Assembly: GCA_030549495.1 (NCBI GenBank)
Contig: JAUIRK010000570.1
Location: 62,001 to 126,000, forward strand
Direction: 5' to 3'
Length of the DNA stretch: 64,000 nt
From: Nectonema munidae
Taxonomy: Eukaryota > Nematomorpha > Nectonematoida > Nectonematidae
Shown here piece after piece: positions 9,791-19,714 of this stretch (positions are counted from its first letter, which is position 1; each line of letters begins with the position of its first letter). A model generated the notes under the pieces. The model saw only the letters and a program-made list of their open reading frames with translations. It ran no database searches and was not told the origin of the DNA. The position numbers were made by a program, and so were the translations under genes.

Positions 9791-10130
9791 AGTAGCCAAA
9801 AAAACGAGTTCAAAAATAGAAAATTAAAAAGCCAAGTAACAAATAATACAGATAATGAGGATAGAGAGGTAGAAAAAGAAAAAATTATTTAATGTGAGTT
9901 CATACAAAAGTATTACTTGATAGAATGTATGATCAGTTTAATCGTGTTATATGGTGTGGTGATGAGTTATTACTTTTTAGCATAGTTGTATTGGCGCGAT
10001 GATGATTTATTGATTTTTACAATAGTTGTATCTTTTCAGTCTACAATTTTGCTGTTTGTATCTGTTAACCAATTCTAATATTGTGAATTCAATGGTGATG
10101 ATATTTTTTTAATCAACCGTTTATCGCTTC
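9791..10130 (+). other. Kinase gene 3' flank
   Basis: The first 108 bases continue the kinase frame past its TAG. The remainder is AT-rich and shows two related GATGA-TTATT-A-TTTTT-GCATAGTTG segments (9957 and about 10000). No gene. Confidence 0.4.
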
Positions 10131-10172
10131 GCTTGAAACAAACACTTTACCAATGATCCTATGTTTCGAGCG
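10131..10172 (-). repeat. Right 34-bp repeat flanking the kinase gene
   Basis: GAAACAAACACTTTACCAAT followed by GATCCTATGTTTCGAGCG; inverted relative to the copy at 8475. The same unit recurs twice in tandem at 10797-10868. Confidence 0.7.
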
Positions 10173-10278
10173 CTTCTAAAAAGTAATTCTAAAAAGAGGT
10201 TAGAAAACAGGCAAAAACATATGTGAGAATCGGAAAACAAAGTAATTAGATAAATAATTAGTAGTCGTAGCGAAACAG

Positions 10279-10375
10279 GCAACAATGAGTGTGAGATTTC
10301 TGGCTCACATGATACCCCCGCCTTTGAGCGGTTAATACCTCTATGGGGGGACCTGTATTCCAGATAGAGTATTTT
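10279..10375 (+). repeat. Dispersed repeat, TGAGTGTGAGATTTCTGGCT type, copy A
   Basis: Three diverged copies share AACAATGAGTGTGAG, then TCTGGCTCA, then a GGGGGACCTG/GGGGGACTTG block and ATTCCAGA or an equivalent: copy A here, B at 12705-12822, C at 13125-13230. The order of landmarks is the same in each, so they are copies of one element about 100-120 bp long. No terminal repeats or A/B boxes are evident. Minus-strand frames crossing copy A are chance openings. Confidence 0.6.
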
Positions 10376-10504
10376 AAAATGCATTTATACATAAGCATAC
10401 CTGTAGGTAAGTGAGGAATAATAAACAAAAAATCACATTTTCTGAAATACACATGTAAAATGCAGGGAAAAAAGCGCCATGTTTAGCATATGCAGTTTAC
10501 CGCA

Positions 10505-10690
10505 GCTTCATGACTGTTTTTAATTGATTTTCAAACAAAATATCTATAACAATTTTCTGGTGTTGATTTCGTTTGAAAATCATTCAAAATCTGTCAAAAA
10601 GTAGAATCGTTAATTCAATAGTGGTAATATTTTTTGATGAAAATCAATCAAATTTGTTAATAAAAAGAGATTTAAAATAGCTACTTACAT
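10505..10690. repeat. Palindromic pair of the GTCAAAAA module
   Basis: TTGATTTTCAAACAAAATAT at about 10522 is answered by TTTCGTTTGAAAATCATTCA near 10567, so two copies of the module seen at 1217 face each other; a third, TGAAAATCAATCAAATTTGT, follows at 10638. Confidence 0.55.
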
Positions 10691-10736
10691 CCAATTTTTT
10701 ATCAACTATATTTATAACTAACTAGCTGGTCCCGTT

Positions 10737-10868
10737 GTCGTTTCGATCTTAATTTACCAACACTGAACCAATTATCCTGTTTCGAGAGCCGCGAGAAACA
10801 AAGACTCTACCAATGATTCTATGTGTCGAGAAACAAACACTTTACCAATGATCCTATGTTTCGAGAGC
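10737..10868 (-). repeat. Inverted partner of the 834-926 block plus tandem 34-bp units
   Basis: Reverse complement of 10737-10795 gives CTCGAAACAGGATAATTGG and GGTAAATTAAGATCGAAAC, the two landmarks of 834-926. Then come two tandem units, 10797-10831 and 10832-10868, of the form GAAACAAACACTTTACCAAT. Confidence 0.7.
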
Positions 10869-11215
10869 AATTTTGATATGATGATTGAATTTTGAGATAG
10901 CTATTTTATATCATTTTGTGGACAACTTTATTTGATTTTCATCTTTTATAAAAAATTTAATTTTAAAATGAGTAGAAATTTTAAAATACTTTTTTTTTAT
11001 GAATTTGATTTTCATCAAAAAAATTTAATCAATAATAACCAATAAGATCAATCCATCGACAGATACACAGGCGATAGGTTATTTGGGGCATATATCATTT
11101 CACCTCATAACAAAGATATATATCTCTAACCTGTATACTACGATGATTCATCTCTAACCTGTATTCTACGATGGTTTCTATTCCATGTACAAATGACTAG
11201 GGAGACAATGTTCAA
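10869..11215. other. AT-rich spacer, no gene
   Basis: Contains GATACACAGGCGATAGGTTA at 11066, resembling GACACAGAGACAGGCGCTAG in the kinase promoter region (8634), and two short repeats of CTCTAACCTGTAT-CTACGATG (11125, 11154). No coding sequence seen. Confidence 0.45.
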
Positions 11216-11221
11216 CTTTCT

Positions 11222-11568
11222 GTTCATATTTTGCTAGATGTAATATTTGATATATCTCATTCGGGGAGACGATGCTACATAAGTTATTACCTATACCTGT
11301 ATACTACGATGGTTCATCTCCAACCTGTAAGTTCATATTTTGCTAGATATAAGATTTGATATACATCATTCGGAGAGACGATGTTACATAAGTTATTACC
11401 TATATTTTTGCAATTTTTTCACGATATTAAATAATATATTTGTCAAATATCAAAATAAAATTCTGTAATCAAAGAATCGAAAAATATTCTTTAAAAAATC
11501 AAAAAATATGAAACTTTCTGTTCATATTTTGCTACCTCATACGATGTTACAAAAGTTATTACCTTTAC
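11222..11568 (+). repeat. Three-copy direct repeat with TTCGG-GAGACGATG
   Basis: GTTCATATTTTGCTAGAT starts copies at 11222-11294 and 11331-11404, each ending ACATAAGTTATTACCTATA; a shortened third lies at 11520-11568. A companion motif, TAATCAAAGAATCGAAAAAT, follows the second and third copies and occurs alone at 12411. Confidence 0.75.
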
Positions 11569-11807
11569 TTTGTAATTTGCACGATTTTAAATATTATATT
11601 TGTCAAATAATCAAAGAATCGAAAAATGTTCAAATCAAAAAATATTTATTCTTTTTAAATATAACGTTGGCTCCTCTTACTTTTAGTTTCATATGTGCAT
11701 AATTTGATAAAAATTATTAGAGACTAGGTTTATCTCTCTATTCTAAAAGTAACTGGAGCCTTTATTTTTTTTTTATATTTTACGATTTTTTATTTAAATG
11801 TGAAATA

Positions 11808-11847
11808 AGGTCTGGCAAGCTGTTTTCCCGGAGGTCTTGCCAGACCT
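11808..11847. other. Perfect 12-bp hairpin AGGTCTGGCAAG
   Basis: AGGTCTGGCAAG (11808-11819) and CTTGCCAGACCT (11836-11847) pair perfectly around a 16-base loop; TCTGGCAAGGCG follows at 11873. The GC content stands out from the surroundings. The function is unknown; it could be the fold of a small MITE. Confidence 0.6.
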
Positions 11848-11849
11848 TT

Positions 11850-12704
11850 GATATAATAATAAGTGATCTGGCAAGGCGACGGAACACCACAGAAGATATG
11901 ATACAATACCTGATGATGAACCTACTTTATACTTGAATGTAAAAGAATTTGAGATTTTCTTCTAACCTAAGCAAACCTAGTTTTAATGAAAATCTGTAAA
12001 TCTTTTGATAACATGATATATTCGTGTCATATAAAATTTGAAAGGAATTAAGCAAAAAATTTTAATTTTATGGTAAAACGTAATTTAAATTAGGAGAAGA
12101 ATGTTAAATAGTAAAAAAAATTATTTAATTTTTGGCATAATCGAAAAAGATACTTAGTTTTAAAAAAAATTTTTGTATAAGGATATAATTTCGTCCTGAT
12201 TTACCTAATCATTTTTTTACTTATTTCATTAATGAACACGCGATTTAACATCTAAATTTAATGTTGAGTACAATAGTGATCATTTTAATTTGAAATTGCG
12301 TCATTAACCCGAAGTTTTTTAACTCGTCATTAACCCGAAATATTTTTTCTGAAGTTTTGCTCCTTTTGAGTAAACAATTTTTTTTAAATGAAATATAATG
12401 ACATATCTGTAATCAAAGAATCGAAAAATATTCTCTCGTCCAAATTAATCATTATTTTAGCTAACTTCTTTGATAAAGAATTATGAGATTCTGTATATTA
12501 AAAAGTTGTATTCTTTCAAATATTTTCACAATCTTTTACTTTATTTTAAACTTTATGACATCTATATTTATGAATATTTTCATATGTATATTACTAATAT
12601 TATCTATAGTTTTTATAGAGCCGCAAACAAATAGGTCTATTTTTCAGCTACATGACGTAAAAGGTTACTAAATGTTATTATTAGGATATGTTTTTTAAAC
12701 ATGC
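11850..12704. other. No gene recognised
   Basis: AT-rich sequence with the single TAATCAAAGAATCGAAAAAT motif at 12411 and a doubled TCATTAACCCGAA (about 12301 and 12326). Short open frames here have no recognisable product. Confidence 0.4.
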
Positions 12705-12822
12705 TACAATGAGTGTGAGTTTCTGGCTCACAAGAAAACGCTGTCGTCGAAAGGACAATTCCTGTAAATATCTGTATAAAAGTAAATTCAGAATTTATAA
12801 GAGAGACTGTATTCCAGAATGT
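12705..12822 (+). repeat. TGAGTGTGAG repeat, copy B
   Basis: Copy of the element at 10279-10375, keeping ACAATGAGTGTGAGTTTCTG, GGCTCACA and CTGTATTCCAGA. Confidence 0.6.
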
Positions 12823-13124
12823 CTTCCTCTTTTTTAGCCATAAAACTAAGCCTAGTTTAATGTTTAAAACCAAATAGATCATACCACAAAAGTTTAATTT
12901 GTTCAAAAATGTATTTTTTTTACATTGAGAAAAAACATAATTGCAAAAATACGTTTAAACGCAAAATAGTGCGTATAATTTCAAAATGGTGTGCTTGAAT
13001 TGAACATGGGGATGTTTGAATTGCCAAAGCTTGAGAAGGAATTTCAAAAGGGAGGGCCCGTAAGTGGAAATGATACATCATTTATCCAGTGTCCAAATTT
13101 TTACATAACCAATTTCAAACCAAA

Positions 13125-13230
13125 CAACAATTGGTGCGGGTAATCTGGCTCAAATAAAATCCTTGCCACTGAGGGAATAATATCTATTTAGGGGGACTTG
13201 AAATCCACGTCTAAATTTCTTTAAAACATA
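13125..13230 (+). repeat. TGAGTGTGAG repeat, copy C
   Basis: Most diverged copy: AACAATTGGTGCGGGTAATC, TGGCTCA, AGGGGGACTTGAAATCCA. Confidence 0.5.
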
Positions 13231-15710
13231 TTCAAATGAATACGATATTTAAGAGAAGCACGTACCGCAACAATAAGTGCTATTTGTTTCGCTTATTAGC
13301 CTCATATTCTTTGTCTTTGAGAAAAAGGGTAAGAAAATGTTTTCAAAAGCTTCTATTTAATAGAACATCTTATTTTCTTTAAAATCAATTAATAAAAAAA
13401 CTTAAAATTTGAAAGAATTGAAGGTTGAAAAAGATTTAACCAAACAAGTATGTCTCTACTAGGTCCTATAATCCTTTCCCACATATATCCATTCATAGAT
13501 AAGTGGATTTCCAAATAAGAAAATATTGGAATTGCATGTGTGTTCGCTGTATAACTTGTTCACAATTTGTAACAAGTAAGTTATGATGTAATTCAACAAG
13601 AAATAAATAAAAGTAAATTTGAATGAAATATTGCATAACTTGGCGATTGGAAACATTTTTCATGAGAAATTTAATTTTGGGAAGAAAAATTTTTGCAAAA
13701 TAAAATTCCACCAATTTAATTTCTAGTTTCAAGTTTTTTTATATGAAATTTCTGTAACATTTTAACTTTCTCTTATATAAAATTAAAAATCACCATAATT
13801 TCAATTTAAGTGCTTTGCAATAAAAAAAAAGCTATATTTTTAAGCTAAATATCTAAAATTTTATAAAAATATATTCGCAAATTTATTTTTGAAGCATTCT
13901 AAAATTTTAGTTTTCGCGAAATTAATAAAATTTGGTATTTCATGTTCGATGTATAAGTTGCGTGTCTTTTTGAAGATAAAATCGACGCACTAAAAAGTAG
14001 ACTTATACACAGGTAAATGCAAACAAAATTAATTTCAGACATTTTATACGAAAAAGTTTCTGTATAAAATCATTCGAAATATTTTTTGCCTAAATTGAAC
14101 AATTTTAACTATTTTATTCTCATCTCAGCTTAAATTGAACTCAAATATATTATCGACAAATTAAAAATTTACATTTTGTTATAATTAACTTGAAAAAGTT
14201 AGGTTATCTATTAGGTAACTAACTTGGAGGCTGTTTCAAAATGTAAATAAATGGCTTCGCAAAAAAGTTAATGTATTTGATGATACTATATCAACGTATT
14301 TAATAAGAGAAAAAGGATGATTTATCTCAAAGTTTTTTGCATTTAGTACGCAAGTAGTTGTTGAAACTGAAAGATTTCCTTTTGTAACTATATCCACTTG
14401 TCACCTTAATTATTATTATTATTATTATTATCATCTATTCGACTGTGAAATGCGTTTTTCTATCGTACACAAAAAGGGATGATTGAGTTTATTTAAAGAT
14501 ATTTATTTCATTTCGGTGCACGACATTCGTCTATGCGATAAATCCTTAAATTTGTGTTAGGATTAATCTTAGCCTTAGTATTCATTTTAGGATAAGTTAG
14601 AGTAGAGTGATAAGTAATCTTCATATAGTGATAAGTCTTGTAAATTAAAAAACATCTTCAACGAATTGTCGCTTTCATCCAATAGTCCACCAATTTTTAT
14701 AGACCCTTTTATTTTAGCCCAAAAAAGGCGACCAATTTTGATCAATGGGTACTGAGGCCAATTTGATTGATGAGATTACATTATAACTAATTACACTTCA
14801 CCGCAAACAATATAAATACAAAAATAAATATCGATTATAATTTTTTGAGCAAGTCCTGTGTGAAGTGGTTGAAGATTTATGATAACCATATTGAAAAAGA
14901 GATTGGAGTTGAATTAAGCTTCCTTAGAATGACGTCAGTGATATTGAGGAAGGTGGTGGAATAATGACTTTTGTTCGTAATGTTCCAAAAATAGTGGAAA
15001 TACACAACCATCAAAAAATGTTCAAATTACTTCTGGAATGATATAAGACTTATATTCCTCTTTAATACTTTATCATACAACTTTTATTTTCCTTTTTTAC
15101 TTTGATGTCTTCAAAGACTAGATAGCACTTACTTTGCTTAATAGATTACGTTATGTCATTCTAAAAAATTACCCTTTAAAAGTCTGACTTCATTAATAAT
15201 AACGACCTAGTGATGGTGATTATTTTTAAACCCCTCCCCCAATACAATAATTCACATAAATCTTTTAGTGAAATATATTTGTAAGCACATTTTTTGTTGA
15301 TGAGAAAACGCATGAAGCTAACTAGCAGAGAAAAGATTCATAATAAAACATACAAGCTGTTGATTAACAACATTACATACTATAACTTGCATACATTAGG
15401 AATCATATAAAATTGAAGTTTGGTTATGTATGTGCAATATTTATATCGATACTTTACCATATCGAATATGTTGAAATGTAAACATTTTATCAATAAAGCC
15501 ACATGTTTTTATATGCGCCGCAGTTTCATGCTGACTGTTTTATATGTGATGGCACATGTGCTAACTAAACAATTTGTATTGATGCTAGCAGAATATCATC
15601 GTTGCGTTGAAGTGAGTGAAATTGTTATCTGTATAATCTTGAAAATCCTTGATTGAAAATTGGTTTCTAATACGTTATTTTGCTATTGAATAAATTTCAT
15701 TGCGTTTTTG
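13231..15710. other. No gene recognised
   Basis: AT-rich DNA. Visible items: a (TTA)n microsatellite at about 14410-14432, and TATAAGTTGCGTGTC with ATCGACGCACTAAAAAGTAG near 13950-14000, which looks like one end of a MITE. Frames of 60-80 codons at 13459-13732 and 15420-15656 have no recognisable content. Confidence 0.4.
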
Positions 15711-15714
15711 CTAA

Positions 15715-18250
15715 TCTCGCGACGTATTTTCCACTCATATGTCTTCAAATAGCTCCTCTTTGAACACGGTATCCAGTAGTGATTTTTCTGATTACTGTAA
15801 CACGGAAGACTACTCAAATAGCAGTTCAAGTTCTTTCGAAGACATTGATCTTCCGTCTTATGATGGTCTTTCTGCTCCAGATGGTACTATTTACCGATGG
15901 AATCCTTTTTCTAGCGTTGGAAGACCTATTTCGCAAAATATAAGAAATGTATATTCTGCAAAATATTTAATCTATTTTTCACTCAAGAGTTATTACTGCA
16001 TATTTTTTCCTGCACAAAACTAAAAATGGATCACTTTTATCGGTAAGTTTTTTATTATTTTCAACAGATTTATACTTATTTGACAAACATTATAGTTTAG
16101 TAGTTTTTGTATTTTATGTAAAAGTCAAAAAAATTGAATGTCTAATTGCAAATTTTTTACTACATTTTGTCCTTTATAGTAGTAAAAATTCCCCTTAAAA
16201 ATTTGTATTATTTTGAACAAATACTCTCAAATTAAAAAATAACTATTTTTTAATTTTGGTTTCCTTCAATATCCGCAAACATAAGTTAGAAATAAGTATA
16301 AATTTGTTGAAGTTTTTGATTAAATATTTTTAACAACAAATATTTTTAGAAATAAAAGTAGTTCGTCAGAAACCTTGTACTACTGCTATCAAGAATTTTC
16401 AATGAGTGACTTTCTCGCATACATCGCATCTTTGTTTCATATTGGTCAGGCTAGATATCAACATTTAGATATAAAATACCTATTCTCCCATAAGAATGGA
16501 GAGCCTTTTCTCAAAGCAGTTTTGAATAGAGATATGTTTTTATTAATTCATTTGCTTTGACGACAAAACCCAAAGAAATTCATCAGATAAACTTTCTGCA
16601 ATTCGATGTTTACATGATCACTTTTCTCACATTTTTAGTAAGTATTATACTCCTCAAGATTAGGTAACCATTGACGAGCAAGTTGTAAAGTTCAGAGGAA
16701 GAACTTCTTTGAAAATATATGATCAATCTAAGCCTGACCGCTATGGTATAAAATGTTACCACTGTAATGATGCTCGAAGCTATTATGTTTTTAAACCTGA
16801 AATCTATATACCTGGTTTACCTGACAAATACTACTTTTCTTCTGAAGAAATAGTTAAACGACTAGTTTTGGGATATAATATGCCAAAAGGATGTGGTATT
16901 TACATGGATCGTTTTTTTACATCCCATAATTTATGTAAATGGGCAAATAATAATGGTTATACTCTTTGTGGAACTGTCAGAGCTACACGAAGATTTATGC
17001 CCCACATAATCAGACCTAGTTATTTGAAAGACTTGAAACTTGCTGAGTATGAAAGTAAATTTTTATACAGCGAACATGCATCGCTTACTGCATATATACC
17101 TCACAAACACGCAAGAAAAAACTTCCAAGTAGTGTATATCCTTTCATCACAGCACCTTGGTAAAATAGAGGTGGTAGGAGAACGAAGTAAGCCAGAAACT
17201 ATTTTAGAATACAATAAGTTAAATCTAGAGTTGACATTGTAAACAAGATGCTTAGAGAGTTTACATGTTACAAGCCTTCAAGAAAATGGCCGTTTTTACT
17301 TTTTTGCAACTATCTAGACATTTTAGCTCACAATAGTTGGATAATTTTACGGCATAATTCTCCTCAACAATTTCCATCAACTCGTAAAAGTGGGAGAAAG
17401 TATTTTTGCGAGATCTATCTTTGAAGCTTAGCGAACTTTCCATGAAAGTGAGGCAAAACCATTCTTTTACGCATAGTGTGACAAGAGATTTGATTAGATT
17501 TTTTGGCATTGAAGAAAATTTTGTTGTCCCCACAACATCCACTCGCGGTTATTGTTATGTTTCCTCATGCAAGCCGAAAAAAGAGGAATTAGAAAATGTT
17601 ATAGATGTAAAAAGCCCATATGTAAAATTCATACAAATTTTTTCTTTCATAATTGCTCATAGTTTAGAATTTTTGAAATTGTATATGCTTTAATTTTTAT
17701 TCTTACTTTAGAAAGTAAAGTATTGCTTTATAATTTTTTTTTTAAATAATCATTTTTTTCAAGTTTTTTTTTAATTGGGCTTTTTTATTTAGTGAAAAAA
17801 TAACATAAACAAGAATAGATGAAAACTATGAAAAAATCAATCTAAAATAAGGAAAGATAAAATATCATTGTTCAAACAAAATTGTCTTTATCCAAAAATC
17901 GAATATTTGTCATATCTAGATATTTGAAATATTTTTACCTAAATAAAATCTTTGTTATTCTAAATGTTAACAACCAGATCATAATTTATGTTTTAACTAC
18001 TTCAAAAAAAATATGAGAATCATAGTTTTTTCAATTTTTTAAAGATTTTCTGGTGGCGTTAATTTTTTTGTTTTTTCCATGTATGGGCTAATTTGTTTTT
18101 TCAGTAAATAAAAAACAGCTAAATTTGTTATTTCACATTATTTTAATAATTTACATGTTAATTTTATATTAGGTTATATATTTAATAATCGATGAAATCA
18201 AGCTTTGAAAATTTGAGTTGACGTAAAACTCCCCTTACGTCTTGCGAGGG
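15715..18250 (+). mobile_element. piggyBac-like transposon copy 2
   Basis: Right end: ACGTCTTGCGAGGG followed by TTAA (18251-18254). Left end: TCTCGCGACGTATT at 15715, preceded by CTAA; reversed, the right end reads CCCTCGCAAGACGTAAGG, a fair match allowing small gaps. A TTAA target is diagnostic of piggyBac and one side is intact. Between them lies a decayed transposase (15739-17693). The 560 bases from 17694 to 18250 are non-coding and AT-rich. Confidence 0.65.
15739..17693 (+). pseudogene. piggyBac transposase, copy 2, broken
   Basis: N-terminus serine- and acid-rich (SSSSFEDIDLPSYD). After a probable intron or insertion (donor CG|GTAAGT near 16040, acceptor TTTTTAG near 16348) come FLAYIASLFHIG, FDDKTQRNSSDKLSAIR, VTIDEQVVKFRGR (first catalytic Asp), GIYMDRFFTSHNL (second) and VDIVNKMLREFTCYKPSRKW (third). 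The tail YCYVSSCKPKKEE is what remains of the cysteine-rich targeting domain. I count frameshifts near 16560, 17220 and 17400 and one stop near 16662. All three catalytic acids survive, so the copy died by disruption and not by active-site loss. Confidence 0.8.
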
Positions 18251-18339
18251 TTAAAAGTGATGAAGTTAATTTTTGAGCATCAATCCCAAATAGGCTAATA
18301 AAATTAATTTGATATTAGTTTACCATCACTTATAATTAT

Positions 18340-18349
18340 TTTATTTATT
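18340..18349 (-). terminator. Poly(A) signals of ORC3
   Basis: Two overlapping AATAAA hexamers on the minus strand (18344-18349 and 18340-18345), starting 15 bases past the ORC3 stop. Confidence 0.6.
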
Positions 18350-18363
18350 CAACAATAATATAA

Positions 18364-19711
18364 CTATAATAGGGTAAACTCATAAGAAGAAGTTTTTGTA
18401 TCTAATTTAACGGCACCAACATGTTGCAAATCTAGGAGTGTTTGATAAAAAATTGAAGATAACAAGAAGGTATCCATTTTCGATGATTTGATTTTACTTC
18501 TTTCAGAAAACTCTTCAAAAAGTTTCTTCATTTCTGTTGAATCAAACTTGAGCGAACTTTTTTTAATAGCAAGGGAATAGAGCAAACACATATGCGATTG
18601 GCTATCTTCATGTAAGGAAGCAGAAACATAAGCATAAGAATCAAGAATGCGTTGCTTTGCGTGGTAAGCTTTATCATAGAAAAAGACTTCGTGAAAAATG
18701 GTATCTTCAGGAAAGAGAAGGATGTAATAAATATCTTCTAAAAATATATCTTCTACTTCTTTTAACTTCAATTCAAAATCTGTGCTGACACAAGTTAATA
18801 AGCACTCAAATCGACTGTATATTTCATTCACTGAATTGCTCGCTTTGTGAAAGGGCTCCAAAATTGTACAAACATTCACTACATATTCGTTCAGTTCTTG
18901 TTGACTTGTCAGCAATCTGATATATTCTCTAATATCATTAAATTCTATCTTCTTATATAACGAAAGAAGGTATATCTGATAAAAGGGTTTGCCTATAAAA
19001 TGCTTCGAATGAGCGGATAATTCAACCAAAATATGAAAACATTTAAACAAAAGCATATTTTCAAATTGCCACTTACAAAGATTACTCAGGTTAAAAATTA
19101 TCTGCTTTTTGCCGTATGAAAAATCTCTTAATAATTTTCTTCCTTCCTCTAGCATATCTGAAGAGGTTATATATTTTTGCAAGGAAGGAAGTTTATAAAA
19201 ATGTTCAATCTTAGAACAGGGTATGATCTTTTCTAATAGAGCTTGGATTTGAGAGTCATTAAAAGTTGAATTCTTAGTTAGTTGCGAGATGATTTTGATG
19301 AAGCAGGGAGGATGTGTATATGAAAAGTCAAAAAGTAAGTATTGCACATTTTTAAAAAGATTAAACCAACAAGCTTGAGTATTGACAAAGTGAGAGAAAA
19401 GAAGAGACAACGTTTCATATTTCACGCGAAATGGGGATGCATTTGTGATGAAAAATTTGTAAACGAATGAATTGAAGCAGGAATCGATGTTGGGAAAGGA
19501 AACCACATTTTGAGAAGAAAAGTAATGGAGTGCTTGTGTTGGAAAAAAGTCGCAAGAGGAAAAGGTATGAAGGCCAAAAATAAGATTTATGTTCAAATAG
19601 GCGTGCTTTGATAAGCTGGCCAGAATGTGTAACAGTGCTTTGACAGGAACATCTTCTAGCGTTTCAAACATCAAAATGATAGAAAACTGATCCGAAACCT
19701 GGTGAGAAAGT
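18364..19711 (-). CDS. ORC3: Origin recognition complex subunit 3, last exon
   Basis: ORC3 joins ORC1, 2, 4 and 5 on replication origins and helps load the MCM helicase in the nucleus. The exon opens after TTTTCCTTCTATTCAG at 19712, a good acceptor, and codes for about 448 residues to a TAG at 18364. The start SHQVSDQFSIILMFETLED matches the ORC3 strand-plus-FE(D/G) segment; then come NINLIFGLHT (ORC3 LILIFGIAT), FFITNASPFRVKYETLSLL, NVQYLLFDFSYTHPPCF, and a C-terminal winged-helix region with AKQRILDSYAYV, HMCLLYSLAIK and QTLLDLQHVGAVKL. The ATG at 19671 is internal and not the start. Human ORC3 has about 711 residues, so about 260 N-terminal residues must lie in upstream exons at higher coordinates, which I could not locate. 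No disruption is seen; it is probably a working host gene. Confidence 0.8.
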
Positions 19712-19714
19712 CTG

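Noticed and set aside
10121-10452. Two overlapping minus-strand frames
   Set aside because: They cross the 34-bp repeat and dispersed repeat copy A; openness is explained by the repeats.
10730-10745. Helitron or Helentron terminus at CTAGCTGGTCCCG
   Set aside because: Resembles end sequences of some rolling-circle elements, but no matching hairpin, partner end or helicase was found.
14410-14432. CRISPR-like or other regular array
   Set aside because: It is a simple trinucleotide microsatellite; no spaced repeats of CRISPR type exist in the window.
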